A DNA stretch of 64,000 nt, from assembly GCF_030124145.1 (NCBI RefSeq), contig NZ_JASKMS010000009.1, positions 186,001-250,000 of the forward strand, read 5' to 3'. Both the position numbers and the translations under genes were made by a program. The stretch is from Streptomyces sp. 378 (GTDB lineage: Bacteria > Actinomycetota > Actinomycetes > Streptomycetales > Streptomycetaceae). The notes under the pieces are model-generated. The model did no database searches. It saw only the letters and a program-made list of their open reading frames with translations, and had not been told where the DNA came from. Below, piece after piece: positions 25,657-36,300 of the stretch. Positions within the stretch are counted from its first letter, which is position 1; each line of letters starts with the position of its first letter.

Positions 25657-27012
25657 ATGCCGTACCCGACCGCCGCTCCGGCCGCACACCGACCGTCGAC
25701 CTCCTCGCAGCAGGAGCTGAGCAGCCACCTCGACTCCCTCGCCCGCGTCCACCGCGTGCCCGGCGCCCAACTGGCCGTCCACACCGGCACCCATGTCCTC
25801 AGCGCGCACACCGGCACGGCCGACGCCCTGGCGAACACCCCGTTCACCGCGGGGACGGCCGTCCCCCTGGGTTCCGTCACCAAGGTCGCCACGGCCGCGG
25901 CCGTCCTGCTCCTCGCCGACGACGGAGACGTGGACCTGGACGAACCCGTCAGCGAACTGCTGCCCGACTTATCAAGGGAGATACCCGATGTGACGGTGCG
26001 TCACCTGCTGAGTCACACCGCCGGTCTGCCCACCGGACCCGACTCCGACAGCGCCGTCGGCACCACCGCCTCCCGGTACCTCTCCGCGGTCTGCACCGCC
26101 CGGAACACCCTGTTCCCGCCAGGCACCGGCTTCTCGTACTCCAACGCGGGCTACGTCGCCGCCGGCCGCATCCTGTCCGAAGTGACGGGCATGACCTGGC
26201 AGGAAGCAGTGGCAGCGCTCGTCCTGGAGCCCCTGGGCGTCGTCCCCGCCTTCCTGGGCGACGCCACCCCCGCCCGGCCGCTCGCCAGCGGGCACGCCCT
26301 CAACACGGCCACCGGCCTGGTACGCCCGGCCCATCAGAACCTCGCCCCGGTGGAGGCCCCGGCCGGAGCGCTGCTGGCGAGTGCCGAGGACCTGGTCGCC
26401 CTGGGCAGGGCCTTGATCGGCAGGTCCGCCGGACTGCCGGCCTCCGTCGCCGACCGGATGCGGCACGCCGAACCGGCCGCGGACCCCGGTGCCCTCGCCG
26501 ACTCCTGGGGCCTGGGTCTCGCCCTCTTCCGACAGGACGGCCGGGTGTGGTGCGGCCACGACGGGAACGCCCAGGGAACCTCCTGTCACCTGCGGGCGGA
26601 CCCCGACAGCGGCGTGGTCATCGCCTTCACCGGCAACGCGGGCGCCGCCACCGCCCTGTGGCGTGACATGGCCGCGGAACTCACCCGGATCACCGGGATT
26701 CGCGTGCCCACCGCCCCGGCCGCCGACACCCGCCGCGGACTCGCCGTGGCACTCCCGGAGTGCGCCGGAACCTACCGCAACGGGGGCACCGAGTACCTGG
26801 TCAAACTCGACGGGGACGACACGCCGACGCTGTCCGTCGACGGCGACTATCCCATCCCGCTGGTCTGCTATCCGGACCTGTCCTGCGACCTGGTGGATCC
26901 GGCCACCGGCCGGGTCGAACCGGGCGGCCGCTTCCACCGCGATCCCGCCACCGGGGCCATCGATCGCCTGCAGATCTCCGGACGCACCGCGCGCCGCACA
27001 GGCACCGACTGA
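25657..27012 (+). CDS. PBP-like serine hydrolase, likely stand-alone peptide cyclase (SurE type)
   Basis: A 451-residue protein of the class-C beta-lactamase/PBP4 fold. Catalytic motifs: SVTK (Ser73, Lys76), YSN (Tyr161-Asn163) and HDGN with His301 in place of the KTG motif. There is no signal peptide, so it acts in the cytoplasm. A C-terminal lipocalin-like part (AGTYRNGGTEYLVKL onward) follows. The SurE family of penicillin-binding-protein-type thioesterases shares the same Ser-Lys-Tyr-Asn-His set and length. Those enzymes release and cyclise peptides in trans for NRPSs without a TE domain. Its position just before TE-less NRPS genes fits. The start ATG has CAGGAG upstream. Alternatives: a D-aminopeptidase or esterase for self-resistance or tailoring. 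Confidence 0.88.
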   Translation: MPYPTAAPAAHRPSTSSQQELSSHLDSLARVHRVPGAQLAVHTGTHVLSAHTGTADALANTPFTAGTAVPLGSVTKVATAAAVLLLADDGDVDLDEPVSELLPDLSREIPDVTVRHLLSHTAGLPTGPDSDSAVGTTASRYLSAVCTARNTLFPPGTGFSYSNAGYVAAGRILSEVTGMTWQEAVAALVLEPLGVVPAFLGDATPARPLASGHALNTATGLVRPAHQNLAPVEAPAGALLASAEDLVALGRALIGRSAGLPASVADRMRHAEPAADPGALADSWGLGLALFRQDGRVWCGHDGNAQGTSCHLRADPDSGVVIAFTGNAGAATALWRDMAAELTRITGIRVPTAPAADTRRGLAVALPECAGTYRNGGTEYLVKLDGDDTPTLSVDGDYPIPLVCYPDLSCDLVDPATGRVEPGGRFHRDPATGAIDRLQISGRTARRTGTD

Positions 27013-27190
27013 CCACGTGCCGGATCGGCGCCGACTGACCGCCTGCCGGATCGACGCCGTCTGATGGCGTGCCGGATCGGCGCCGTCTGACCGTGTGCCG
27101 GGCCGGCAGCGTCCGACTGCGCCTCCGATCGGCACCGTCCGACCGCACGCCGGATCGGCGCCGTTCCGGCCGCGCGCGGCACCGGCACAG
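27009..27190. repeat. Tandem array of 26-bp repeats
   Basis: Six consecutive 26-bp units starting at 27009, 27035, 27061, 27087, 27113 and 27139, plus a degenerate seventh. Each has a variable CTGACCnnnT-like half followed by the core GCCGGATCGGCGCCGT. The core contains the inverted repeat GCCG-GAT-CGGC. The unit is not a multiple of three, so it is not a coding repeat. The array starts at the stop of the SurE-like gene and lies about 120 bases before NRPS-1. Confidence 0.85.
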
Positions 27191-27311
27191 CCCGATCGCC
27201 CCGCACCCGCCCCGTACGCAAGGACCCCGCACCGCTCCGGCGCGCCCACGCGCCGCCCGAGCGCGGCGCGCCGGGTCCGCGCGCCGCCCCCGCCCGAAGG
27301 ACTGCACCCCG

Positions 27312-30300
27312 ATGACGGACCCGCACTCCCCGCGCCCCGCCACGCTCGTCCCCCCACCGGCAGGCACCGTCCCGTCGGCCCCCGTCCGTGACGTCACCCG
27401 TCACGTCCCGCTCGGTGAGCTGTTCACCGGGTGGGTGACGCGCGACCCGGACGCCCCCGCGGTCACCGACGGCCGGAGCACCTGGTCGTACGGGGAACTC
27501 GCCCGGCGGGCCGGCCGGCTCGCCGTCCACCTCGTCGCGAGCGGCGCTGGACCGGAGCGGACGGTGGCCCTGGTCCTGCCCCGCTCGATGGAACTGATCG
27601 CCGCCGAGCTGGCCGTGGCCCTCACCGGTGCCGCCTTCCTCCCCGTGGATCCCGACTACCCGGCCGAACGACGGGCGTTGATGCTCGCCGACGCCGCTCC
27701 CGCCGTCGTCCTGGACGACCTCGACCGGGTCCGCGCACTGATGGAGGGCCAAGAGCGAGAGACGGACGCGGTCCCGAGCCGGGCGCTCCCCGATCACGCG
27801 GCGTACGTCATCTTCACCTCCGGCTCCACCGGCACTCCCAAGGGCGTCACCGTCACCCACCGCGGCATCGCCGGTTTCGCCGCGGCGGCCGCCGAACGCT
27901 ACGCCGTCGGCCCGGGCGACCGTGTGCTGCAGTTCTCCTCACCCAGCTTCGACGCCTCCGTACTGGAGCTGTGCGTCTCCGTGCTGTCCGGCGCCCTGCT
28001 GGTGGTCCCGCCGAACGGACCCTGGCTGGGCGACGAACTCGCCGACGTCCTGGACGGGCACCGCGTCACACACGCCCTCATACCGCCGGCCGCCCTGGCC
28101 ACGCTGCCCGACCCGGCGGACATCGGGGGCCTGCCGTCGCTGCGCACCCTGATCGTCGGGGCCGAGGCGTGCCCGGCCACGCTCGTCGACCGGTGGGCAC
28201 CCGGCCGCCGCATGATCAACTCCTACGGGCCGACCGAAGCCACCATCGTCGCCACCTGGACCGGACCACTCAGCGCCGGCACCGGGACACCCACCATCGG
28301 CGGCCCGCTTCCCGGCATCGAGGCGCACGTCCTGGACGCGGCGCTGCGCCCGGTGCCGCCCGGTACCGAGGGCGAACTGTACGTGGGCGGCGACGGACTG
28401 GCCCGCGGCTACCTGGGCCGCCCCGGCCTGACCGCGACACGGTTCGTCGCCCACCCCTCCGGGCCGCCCGGCGCCCGCCTCTACCGCACCGGCGACCGGG
28501 TGCGCCGGCGCGCCGACGGCGAGCTGGTGTTCGTCGGCCGGGCCGACCGGCAGGTCAAGGTCCGCGGCTTCCGCATCGAGCCCGGTGAGATCGAAGCCGC
28601 CCTGATCCGCGACCCGGAGATCCGCGAGGCCGTCGTCGTGGTCCGCGACGAGGAACCCGCCCGCGGCCGGCTCATCGGCTATGTCACCCCCGCCGACCCC
28701 GCGCACAGGCCCGAGCCGGCCCGGCTGCGAGCCGCCCTCACCGCCGCTCTGCCGGCCCACATGGTGCCCTCCGCCGTCGTCGTGCTGGATGCGTTGCCGC
28801 TCACCCCGCAGCACAAGATCGACCTGCGGGCGCTGCCCGCCCCCGGCGGCGCGCCGGCCGAGCGGCACGTCGAACCGCGCACCGACGACGAACGGACCCT
28901 GGCCGCGATCTGGGCCGACGTCCTCGGTGTCGACACCGTCGGCGTCACCGACGACTTCTTCGACCTGGGCGGCGACTCGATCCTCGCGGCCCGCACCCTG
29001 ACCCGCATCCGGGAAGCGTTCGGCGCCCGGCTCACCCTGCGCGACGTGTTCACCGCGCGGACCGTCGGCGCGCTCGCCCCGCTGACCGCCGATCCGTCCG
29101 CCGTCGCCCCGCCGGAGCCGATCCCCTCCGCTCCGCGCTCGGAGCCCGTCCCGCTCTCCGGCGCCCAGCGGCGCCTGTGGTTCCTCGACGACCTCGCCGA
29201 CGGCGGAACCGAGTACAACACCGGCGTGGCGCTGCGGCTGCGCGGGCCCCTCCACACGCCGGCCCTGGAACGCGCCCTGCACCGGCTCGCCGCCCGCCAC
29301 GACTCCTTGCGTACCACCTTCGCCACCGTCGACGGACAGGGCGTCCAGCTCGTCGCCGCCGAGGCGGAGCTGCCGCTGCGCACCACCGACGTCGGGCACG
29401 TGCCCGCCGACCGGCGCGACCAGGCCGTCGAGCGCCTGCTGACCGAGGAACTGCGCCGACCCCACGACCTGACGACCGGGCCCCTGACCCGGGCGCTGCT
29501 CATCCGCCGGGCACCCGAGGACCACGTGCTGCTGCTGGCCCAGCACCACATCGTCACCGACGGCTGGTCGGTCGGCGTCCTGACCCGGGACCTGGCGGCG
29601 CTCTACCGCGCGGAGGCCGCCGGCGAACCCGAGGACCTGCCCCGGCCGGAAGTGCAGTACCCGGACTTCGCGCTGTGGGAACTCGAGCGGCACACGGCCG
29701 ACGCCGACGCGGACGACCTCGCCTACTGGAAACGCCACCTCGTCGGCCTCCAGCAGCTCGACCTGCCCACCGACCGGCCGCGCCCCCCGGTGCGCACCAC
29801 CGCGGGCGCGTCTCACCGCCAGGACATACCGCGCCACCTGATCGACCGGCTGCGGCAGTTGGCCGCGGGCCGTGACACCACCGTCTTCACGGTGTTCGCC
29901 GCGGCGGCGGCCGTGCTGTTCGCCCGCTACTCCGGGCAGCGGGACGTGGCGTTCGGCACCGTCACCAACGGGCGTGACCGCCGCGAACTGGAGGACGTGA
30001 CGGGCTTCTTCGCCAACACCGTCGTGCTGCGCGGCGAGGTCGACGACGCCGTCACCGTGGACCGGTTCGTGCAGGCCATGCGCGCGACCGTGCTGGACGC
30101 GTTCGCCCATGACGGCGTGCCCTTCGACCGGGTGGTCGAGGAACTCGCCCCGCCGAGAGATCCCAGCCGCACCCCGCTGGTGCAGGCGCTGGTGGTCCAG
30201 CAGGCGGCGCCCGCCCGGCCGTCGGCCGCCGCCGGGGTACGCATCGAGGAACATCCCCTGCCCCGCCCGGCTGCCCGCTTCGACCTCGTGCTGGAGTTCG

Positions 30301-33300
30301 CGCCGCGCGCCGACGGCGGCCACGAGCTGACGGTCGAGTACAACACCGACCTGTTCGAGACGGCGACCGTGGCCCGGATGGCCCGGCAACTGCATCACCT
30401 GCTCGAAGGCATGGCGGACGGCCCGCACCGGACGCTGGCCGAGCTCCCGCTGTTGTCCGAGGGCGAGCGGCATGTGCTCCTGGACTCCTGGAACCCGCCC
30501 GCGCCGGCCGAGGACCGGGGCGAACGGTCCACGCTCCCCGCGCTCTTCGAGGAGCAGGTGACCCGGACTCCCGGCCGGACCGCCGTGACCTGCGGCGCGA
30601 CCCGGCTGGACTACGCCGGGCTGAACCGGCGTGCCAACCGTCTCGCCCGGCTGCTGGCGGCGCGCGGTGCGGGGCCGGAGTCCCTGGTGGCGCTGTGCCT
30701 GCCGCGCACCGCAGGCCTGCTTCCGGTGCTGTGGGCCGTACTGAAGTCGGGCGCCGGATACCTGCCCGTCGACCCGGGCTACCCGGCCGAGCGCATCCGC
30801 TTCATGCTCGCCGACGCGGCCCCCGCCCTCGTCCTGGCCACCCGGGAGACGGCGCACGCCCTTCCCGAGGACTGCGAGCCGCTGCTGCTGGAGGACGTGG
30901 CACCCTTCGACGCCGACACCTCGGACCCGGCTCAAGCCGACGCGGCGGATCCGCCCGGTGCCGACGCCGCCGACCGGACCGTCGCCGATCTGACGGCCGC
31001 CGACCTGACCGACGCCGACCGGACGGGGCCGCTCCACCCGTCCCATCCCGCCTACGTCATCTACACCTCCGGCTCCACCGGCCGGCCCAAGGGCGTGGTC
31101 GTCACCCACCGCAGCGTGGCCGCGCTCGCCGCCTGGGCCGGGGACACGTTCGGTTCGCGCGGGTTCTCCCACGTCGTCGCCTCCACCTCCCTCAACTTCG
31201 ACGTGTCCGTCTTCGAGTTGCTGTGCCCCCTGCTGGCCGGCGGCAGCGTCGAAGTGGTCGCCGACCTCACCGCCCTCGCCGACCTCGCCGCCTCCCGCCC
31301 GCGCCGGGCCGGACTGCTCAGCGGCGTGCCGTCCGCGCTGTCCCGCGTGTTCGGCGGCGACGGCGCCATCGAGGCGGACACCGTCGTCCTGGCCGGCGAG
31401 GCCCTGCCCGCCCGGACCGTCCGGGACATCAAGGACGCCATGCCCGCGGCCGAGGTGGCGAACATCTACGGCCCCACCGAGGCCACCGTCTACGCCACCG
31501 CCTGGTTCGCCGACGGCGCGCTCCCCGACCAGGCCCCTCCCATCGGCCGTCCCGTGGCCCGCACCCGCGCCTACGTGCTGGACCGCCTGCTGCGCCCCCA
31601 GCCGCCCGGCGTCACCGGCGAGTTGTACCTCGGCGGCGGCGGACTCGCACGCGGTTACCTCCGCCGCCCCGGCCTGACCGCCGCCCGCTTCGTCGCCGAC
31701 CCGTTCGGTGCCCCCGGAGAGCGCATGTACCGCACGGGCGACCTGGTGCGCTGGAGCGCCGACGGCCAGCTCGAGTACCTCGGCCGCATCGACCAGCAGG
31801 TCAAGGTGCGCGGCTTCCGCATCGAACTCGGCGAGGTCGAGGAGGCCCTGCGGGGCTGCGCGGGCGTCGCCGAAGCCGCCGCCACCGTCCGCGACGGCGA
31901 CGGCCACCGCCGCCTGGCCGGATACGTCGTCCCCGCCCCCGGCGCCCGCGTGGAGCCTGAAGCCGTACGCCGGGAACTCGGGCGCACCCTGCCCGACTAC
32001 ATGGTCCCCTCGGCCGTCGTGGTGCTGCCCGCCCTGCCGCTCAACCCCAACGGCAAGCTGGACCGCGGCCGGCTCCCCGACCCGGCACCGGCCGAACCCG
32101 CCGCCCGCCACGTCGCCCCCCGCACCCCCACCGAACGGACGCTCGCCGCCATCTGGACCGACGTCCTGCACGTGGAGCGGGTCGGAGCGGACGACAACTT
32201 CTTCGCGCTGGGCGGCGACTCCATCCTCAGCATCCAGGTCGTGGCCCAGGCCCGGCAGGCGGGCCTGACGATCACCTCTCGGGACGTCTACCAGCACCAG
32301 ACGGTCGCCGCCCTGGCCCGCCGCGCCGACGAGACGGACCGCCGCCGGACCGCCGCCCCGTCCGCGCCCGTCGAGGCCACCGGCGCCGCGCCTCTGACAC
32401 CCATCCAGCACTGGCTCTTCGACAGCGCCGCCGAGCGGGCCGGACACTTCGCCCAGACCCTCTCGGTGGAACTGCCCGCCGACGTCGACGCGAGCGCGCT
32501 CCAAGCCGCCCTCGACGACGTGGTCGCCCACCACGACGCACTGCGCTCCCGCTTCCTCGCCGACGGCACGCGCGTACGGTGGCTGATCGACGGCCCGGCC
32601 GCCCGCTGCCGCCTCATCCACCACAGCGGCCCCGAGACCGACAGCCCCCACCTCGGCCCGTACGACCTGGGCCACGGCCCGCTGCTGCGCGCCGTCCTGC
32701 ACGACCGCGGTGACGGACGGCCGCCCGTCCTGCACCTGTCCGTCCACCACCTCGTCGTGGACGGGGTCTCCTGGCGCCTGCTCCTCGAAGACCTCGAACG
32801 CGCCTACCGCGCCCGCAGCGAGGGCCGGGACGGCGCGGCCGCGCTGCCCCCCAAGTCCTCCCCGCTGCGGCAGTGGGCCGAGCGCCTGGCCGCGCACACC
32901 GCCGCCGGCGGTTTCGACGACGAGCAGGCGTACTGGATCCGCGAGACCGAAGGCGCCCGGGCGCCTCTGCCCGCGGACCGGCAAGGCACCGGCACCTACG
33001 CCTCTCAGCGCACGGTGACGGTGCGACTCAGCCCCGAGGACACCGAAGCGCTGCTGCGGACCCTCCCCGAGACGTACCGTACTCAGGCCAACGACGTCCT
33101 GCTCGCCGCCCTCGGCCGGGTGCTGTGCGGCTGGAGCGGGCACGACCGGGTCCTGGTCGACGTCGAAGGACACGGCCGTGAGGAGCTCTTCGCCGACGTC
33201 GACACCAGCCGCACCGTCGGCTGGTTCACCACCCGCCACCCCGTCGCCCTGACCGTCCCGCCGAAGGCCCCCTGGGACACCGTGCTCAAGCAGGTCAAGG

Positions 33301-36300
33301 AACACCTGCGCGCCGTGCCCCGGCACGGCATCGGCCACGGCGCCCTGGCCCTGCCGGGCCGCGACGGAGCACCCCTCCCGGCGACCGGCGCGCAGATCAG
33401 CTTCAACTATCTCGGCCGGTTCGGCCTGTCCGAGACCTCCGAGGGCCTGTACCGCGGGCTGGCCCGCCCCCTGGAGCTGGACGCCGACCCCTCGGCGACA
33501 CGCCCGCACGCCCTGGAGGTCGTGGGGCGGCTGGACGGCGACAGCCTGGAATTCACCTGGTTCCACTCCGATCGGGTGCACCGGCCGGAGACGGTCACCG
33601 ACCTGGCGGAACGCTACGCCGACGCGCTGGCCGGCCTCGCCCGGTACGCGGCCCGCCCCGGCACCGCCGGACGCACCCCCTCGGACTTCCCGCTGGCCCG
33701 ACTCGACCAGACCCACGTCGACCGCATCGCGGGGGAGGACCCCGCCGGGGTGGAGGACGTCCACCCCCTGACGCCCACCCAGGCCGGCATGCTCTTCCAC
33801 CGGCTCTCCCAGGACGACCGCGGCGTCTACTTCCAGCAGCTGACGTTCCTCCTCGACGGCGTGTCCGAGCCTCGGGTGCTGGCGGACGCCTGGCAGCGGG
33901 TCACGGACCGCACGCCGGTGCTGCGCTCGCGGGTGGTGTGGCAGGACGTGCCCGAGCCGCTGCTCGTGGTGCAGGGCCGGGCGGCCGTGCCGGTGGAACT
34001 GTCCGACTGGCGCGACCTCACCGCCGCCGAACGCGACGAGCGGCTGCGCGACCTGCTCGACCGCGATCGTGCCCGAGGCATCGACCTGACCCGCGCACCA
34101 CTCCAGCGCCTGGTGCTGGCCCGGGTCTCCGACCGTGCGGTCCGCGTCGTGTGGTCCTTCGACCACCTGATCCTGGACGGCTGGAGCCTGTTCCAGGTCC
34201 TCTCCGACGTCTTCGCCTGCCACGCGGGACTGTCCGGCACCGCACACATCGCGCTGCCCGAGCGCCGCCCCTTCCGTGACTACGTCGCCTGGTCGCGTGA
34301 GCGCGCCGACGGGGCCGAGGCCGAACGGCACTGGCGTTCCCGCCTGAACGGCCTGAGCGAGACCACGGCGCTCCCCTTCGACCGCGAGCCCCGCGAGAAC
34401 CACCGCGCGGAGTCGACGGCGGCGGTGCGCGTCACCCTGCCCGAGCCCGCCACGAAAGCGCTGGAGGGCCTGGCCAGGACGGCGGGCCTCACGATGAACA
34501 CCCTCGTCCAGGGCGCCTGGGCGGTGCTGCTGAGCCGTCAGGCGGGCCGCGACGAGGTGGTCTTCGGCACCACCGTCTCCGGACGGCCCGACGAGCTGCC
34601 CGGGGCCGACGCCATCACCGGCCTGTTCATCGCGACCCTGCCCACCCGTGTGACCGTGCCGCGCGACGAGCCGCTGCTCACCTGGCTGGCCCGGTTCCAG
34701 CAGGAGCAGAGCGAGGACCGGCGCCACGACCACGTGCCGCTGCACCGGATGACGGCGTACACCGACCTGCCCGAGCGGGCCGCCCTCTTCGACAGCATCG
34801 TCGTGTTCGAGAACTACCCGGTCGACGACGACCTCGCCGCCGCGCACGGGCTGCGGCTGACCGGTCTGGACGGCATCGAGACCACCAACTACCCGCTGAG
34901 CCTGGTCGCCTACCCCGGCACGGAACTCGCCCTGCGCCTCGGCTACGACCCCGACCTCTTCGACGCCGCCACCGTCGAGCGGATGGCCGAGTACCTCACC
35001 GTCCTGCTGGAGGGCTTCGCCGCCACCCCGCGGCGCACTCCCGCCCGCCTGCCCCTGCTGACCGCCGCCCGCCGTGAGCAGGTGCTCCACGCGTGGAACG
35101 ACACGGCCACCGGCACCCCGGCGGCGACCACCGCCGACCTCTTCGCCGAGCAGGTGGAACGCACCCCCGACGCCGTGGCACTGCTGGCCGGCGCCGAGCG
35201 GCTGACCTACCGCGAACTCCACGCCCGGGCGGCGGCACTGGCCGGCCGGCTGGCCGGGCTCGGGGTTCGCCCGGAGGTCTCCGTCGGCGTGCTGATGGAC
35301 CGCTCGACCACCCTCGTCGTCGCCCAGCTCGCCCTCGCCCGCCTCGGCGGCGTGTACGTGCCGCTCGACGGCCGGGCACCCCGGGAACGGCTGCGCACGA
35401 TGCTCACGGAGGCCGGCGCCGGCCTGCTGCTCACGGACGCCGAGTGGCACGAGACGGCCGCGGATCTCCTCCCGGAGGGACGCGTATCGCGCCCGGACCT
35501 GGACACCGAGGCCCCGGCCGCGAACCTCACCACCGTGCCGCGCGTGCGCCCCGACACCGTCCAGTACCTCATGTTCACCTCCGGCTCCACCGGCGCCCCC
35601 AAGGGCGTGGCCGCCCGGCAGCGGGACGTCGCCGCGCTCGCCCTCGATCGCGCCTTCGCCGGCCACGACCGCGTCCTCGTGCACTCCCCGCACGCCTTCG
35701 ACGCCGCCACCTACGAACTGTGGGTGCCCCTGCTGCGCGGTGGCACGGCCGTCCTCGCCCCGCCGGGGGACGTGGACGCCGCCGCCGTCCGCCGTGCGAT
35801 CAGCGACCAGGGCGTGAGCTGCCTGTTCCTGACGATCGGCCTGTTCCGGCTGCTCGCCCAGGAGGACCCCGCCTGCCTGCGCGGCGCCCGGGAGGTGTGG
35901 ACCGGCGGCGAGGCCGTGCCCGGCGCCGCGGTACGACGCGTGCTCGACGCCTGCCCCGACCTCACCGTCGTCGACGTGTACGGCCCCACCGAGACCACCA
36001 CCTTCGCCACTCGCCGAGCCTTCCGCGCCGGTGACACGCTGCCCGCGACGCTCCCCATCGGCCGCCCCCTGGACGACACCCGCGCCTACGTCCTGGACGA
36101 CGCGCTCCAGCCGCAACCGCCCGGCGTGCCGGGAGAGCTGTACCTCGCGGGCGCCGGACTGGCCCGCGGCTACGCCGGACGCCCCGGCGCCACCGCGGCC
36201 CGCTACCTGGCCGACCCCTACGGACCGCCCGGCGGGCGGATGTACCGCACCGGTGACATCGTGCGCTGGAGTGCCGACGGCGAACTGCACTTCGTGGGAC

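Noticed and set aside
27009..27190. CRISPR array
   Set aside because: The units are contiguous 26-bp imperfect tandem repeats without unique spacers, and no cas genes are present.
27069..27311. An earlier start for NRPS-1
   Set aside because: These codons run through the 26-bp repeat array and Arg/Pro-rich sequence; ATG 27312 has a ribosome site and precedes the A domain directly.
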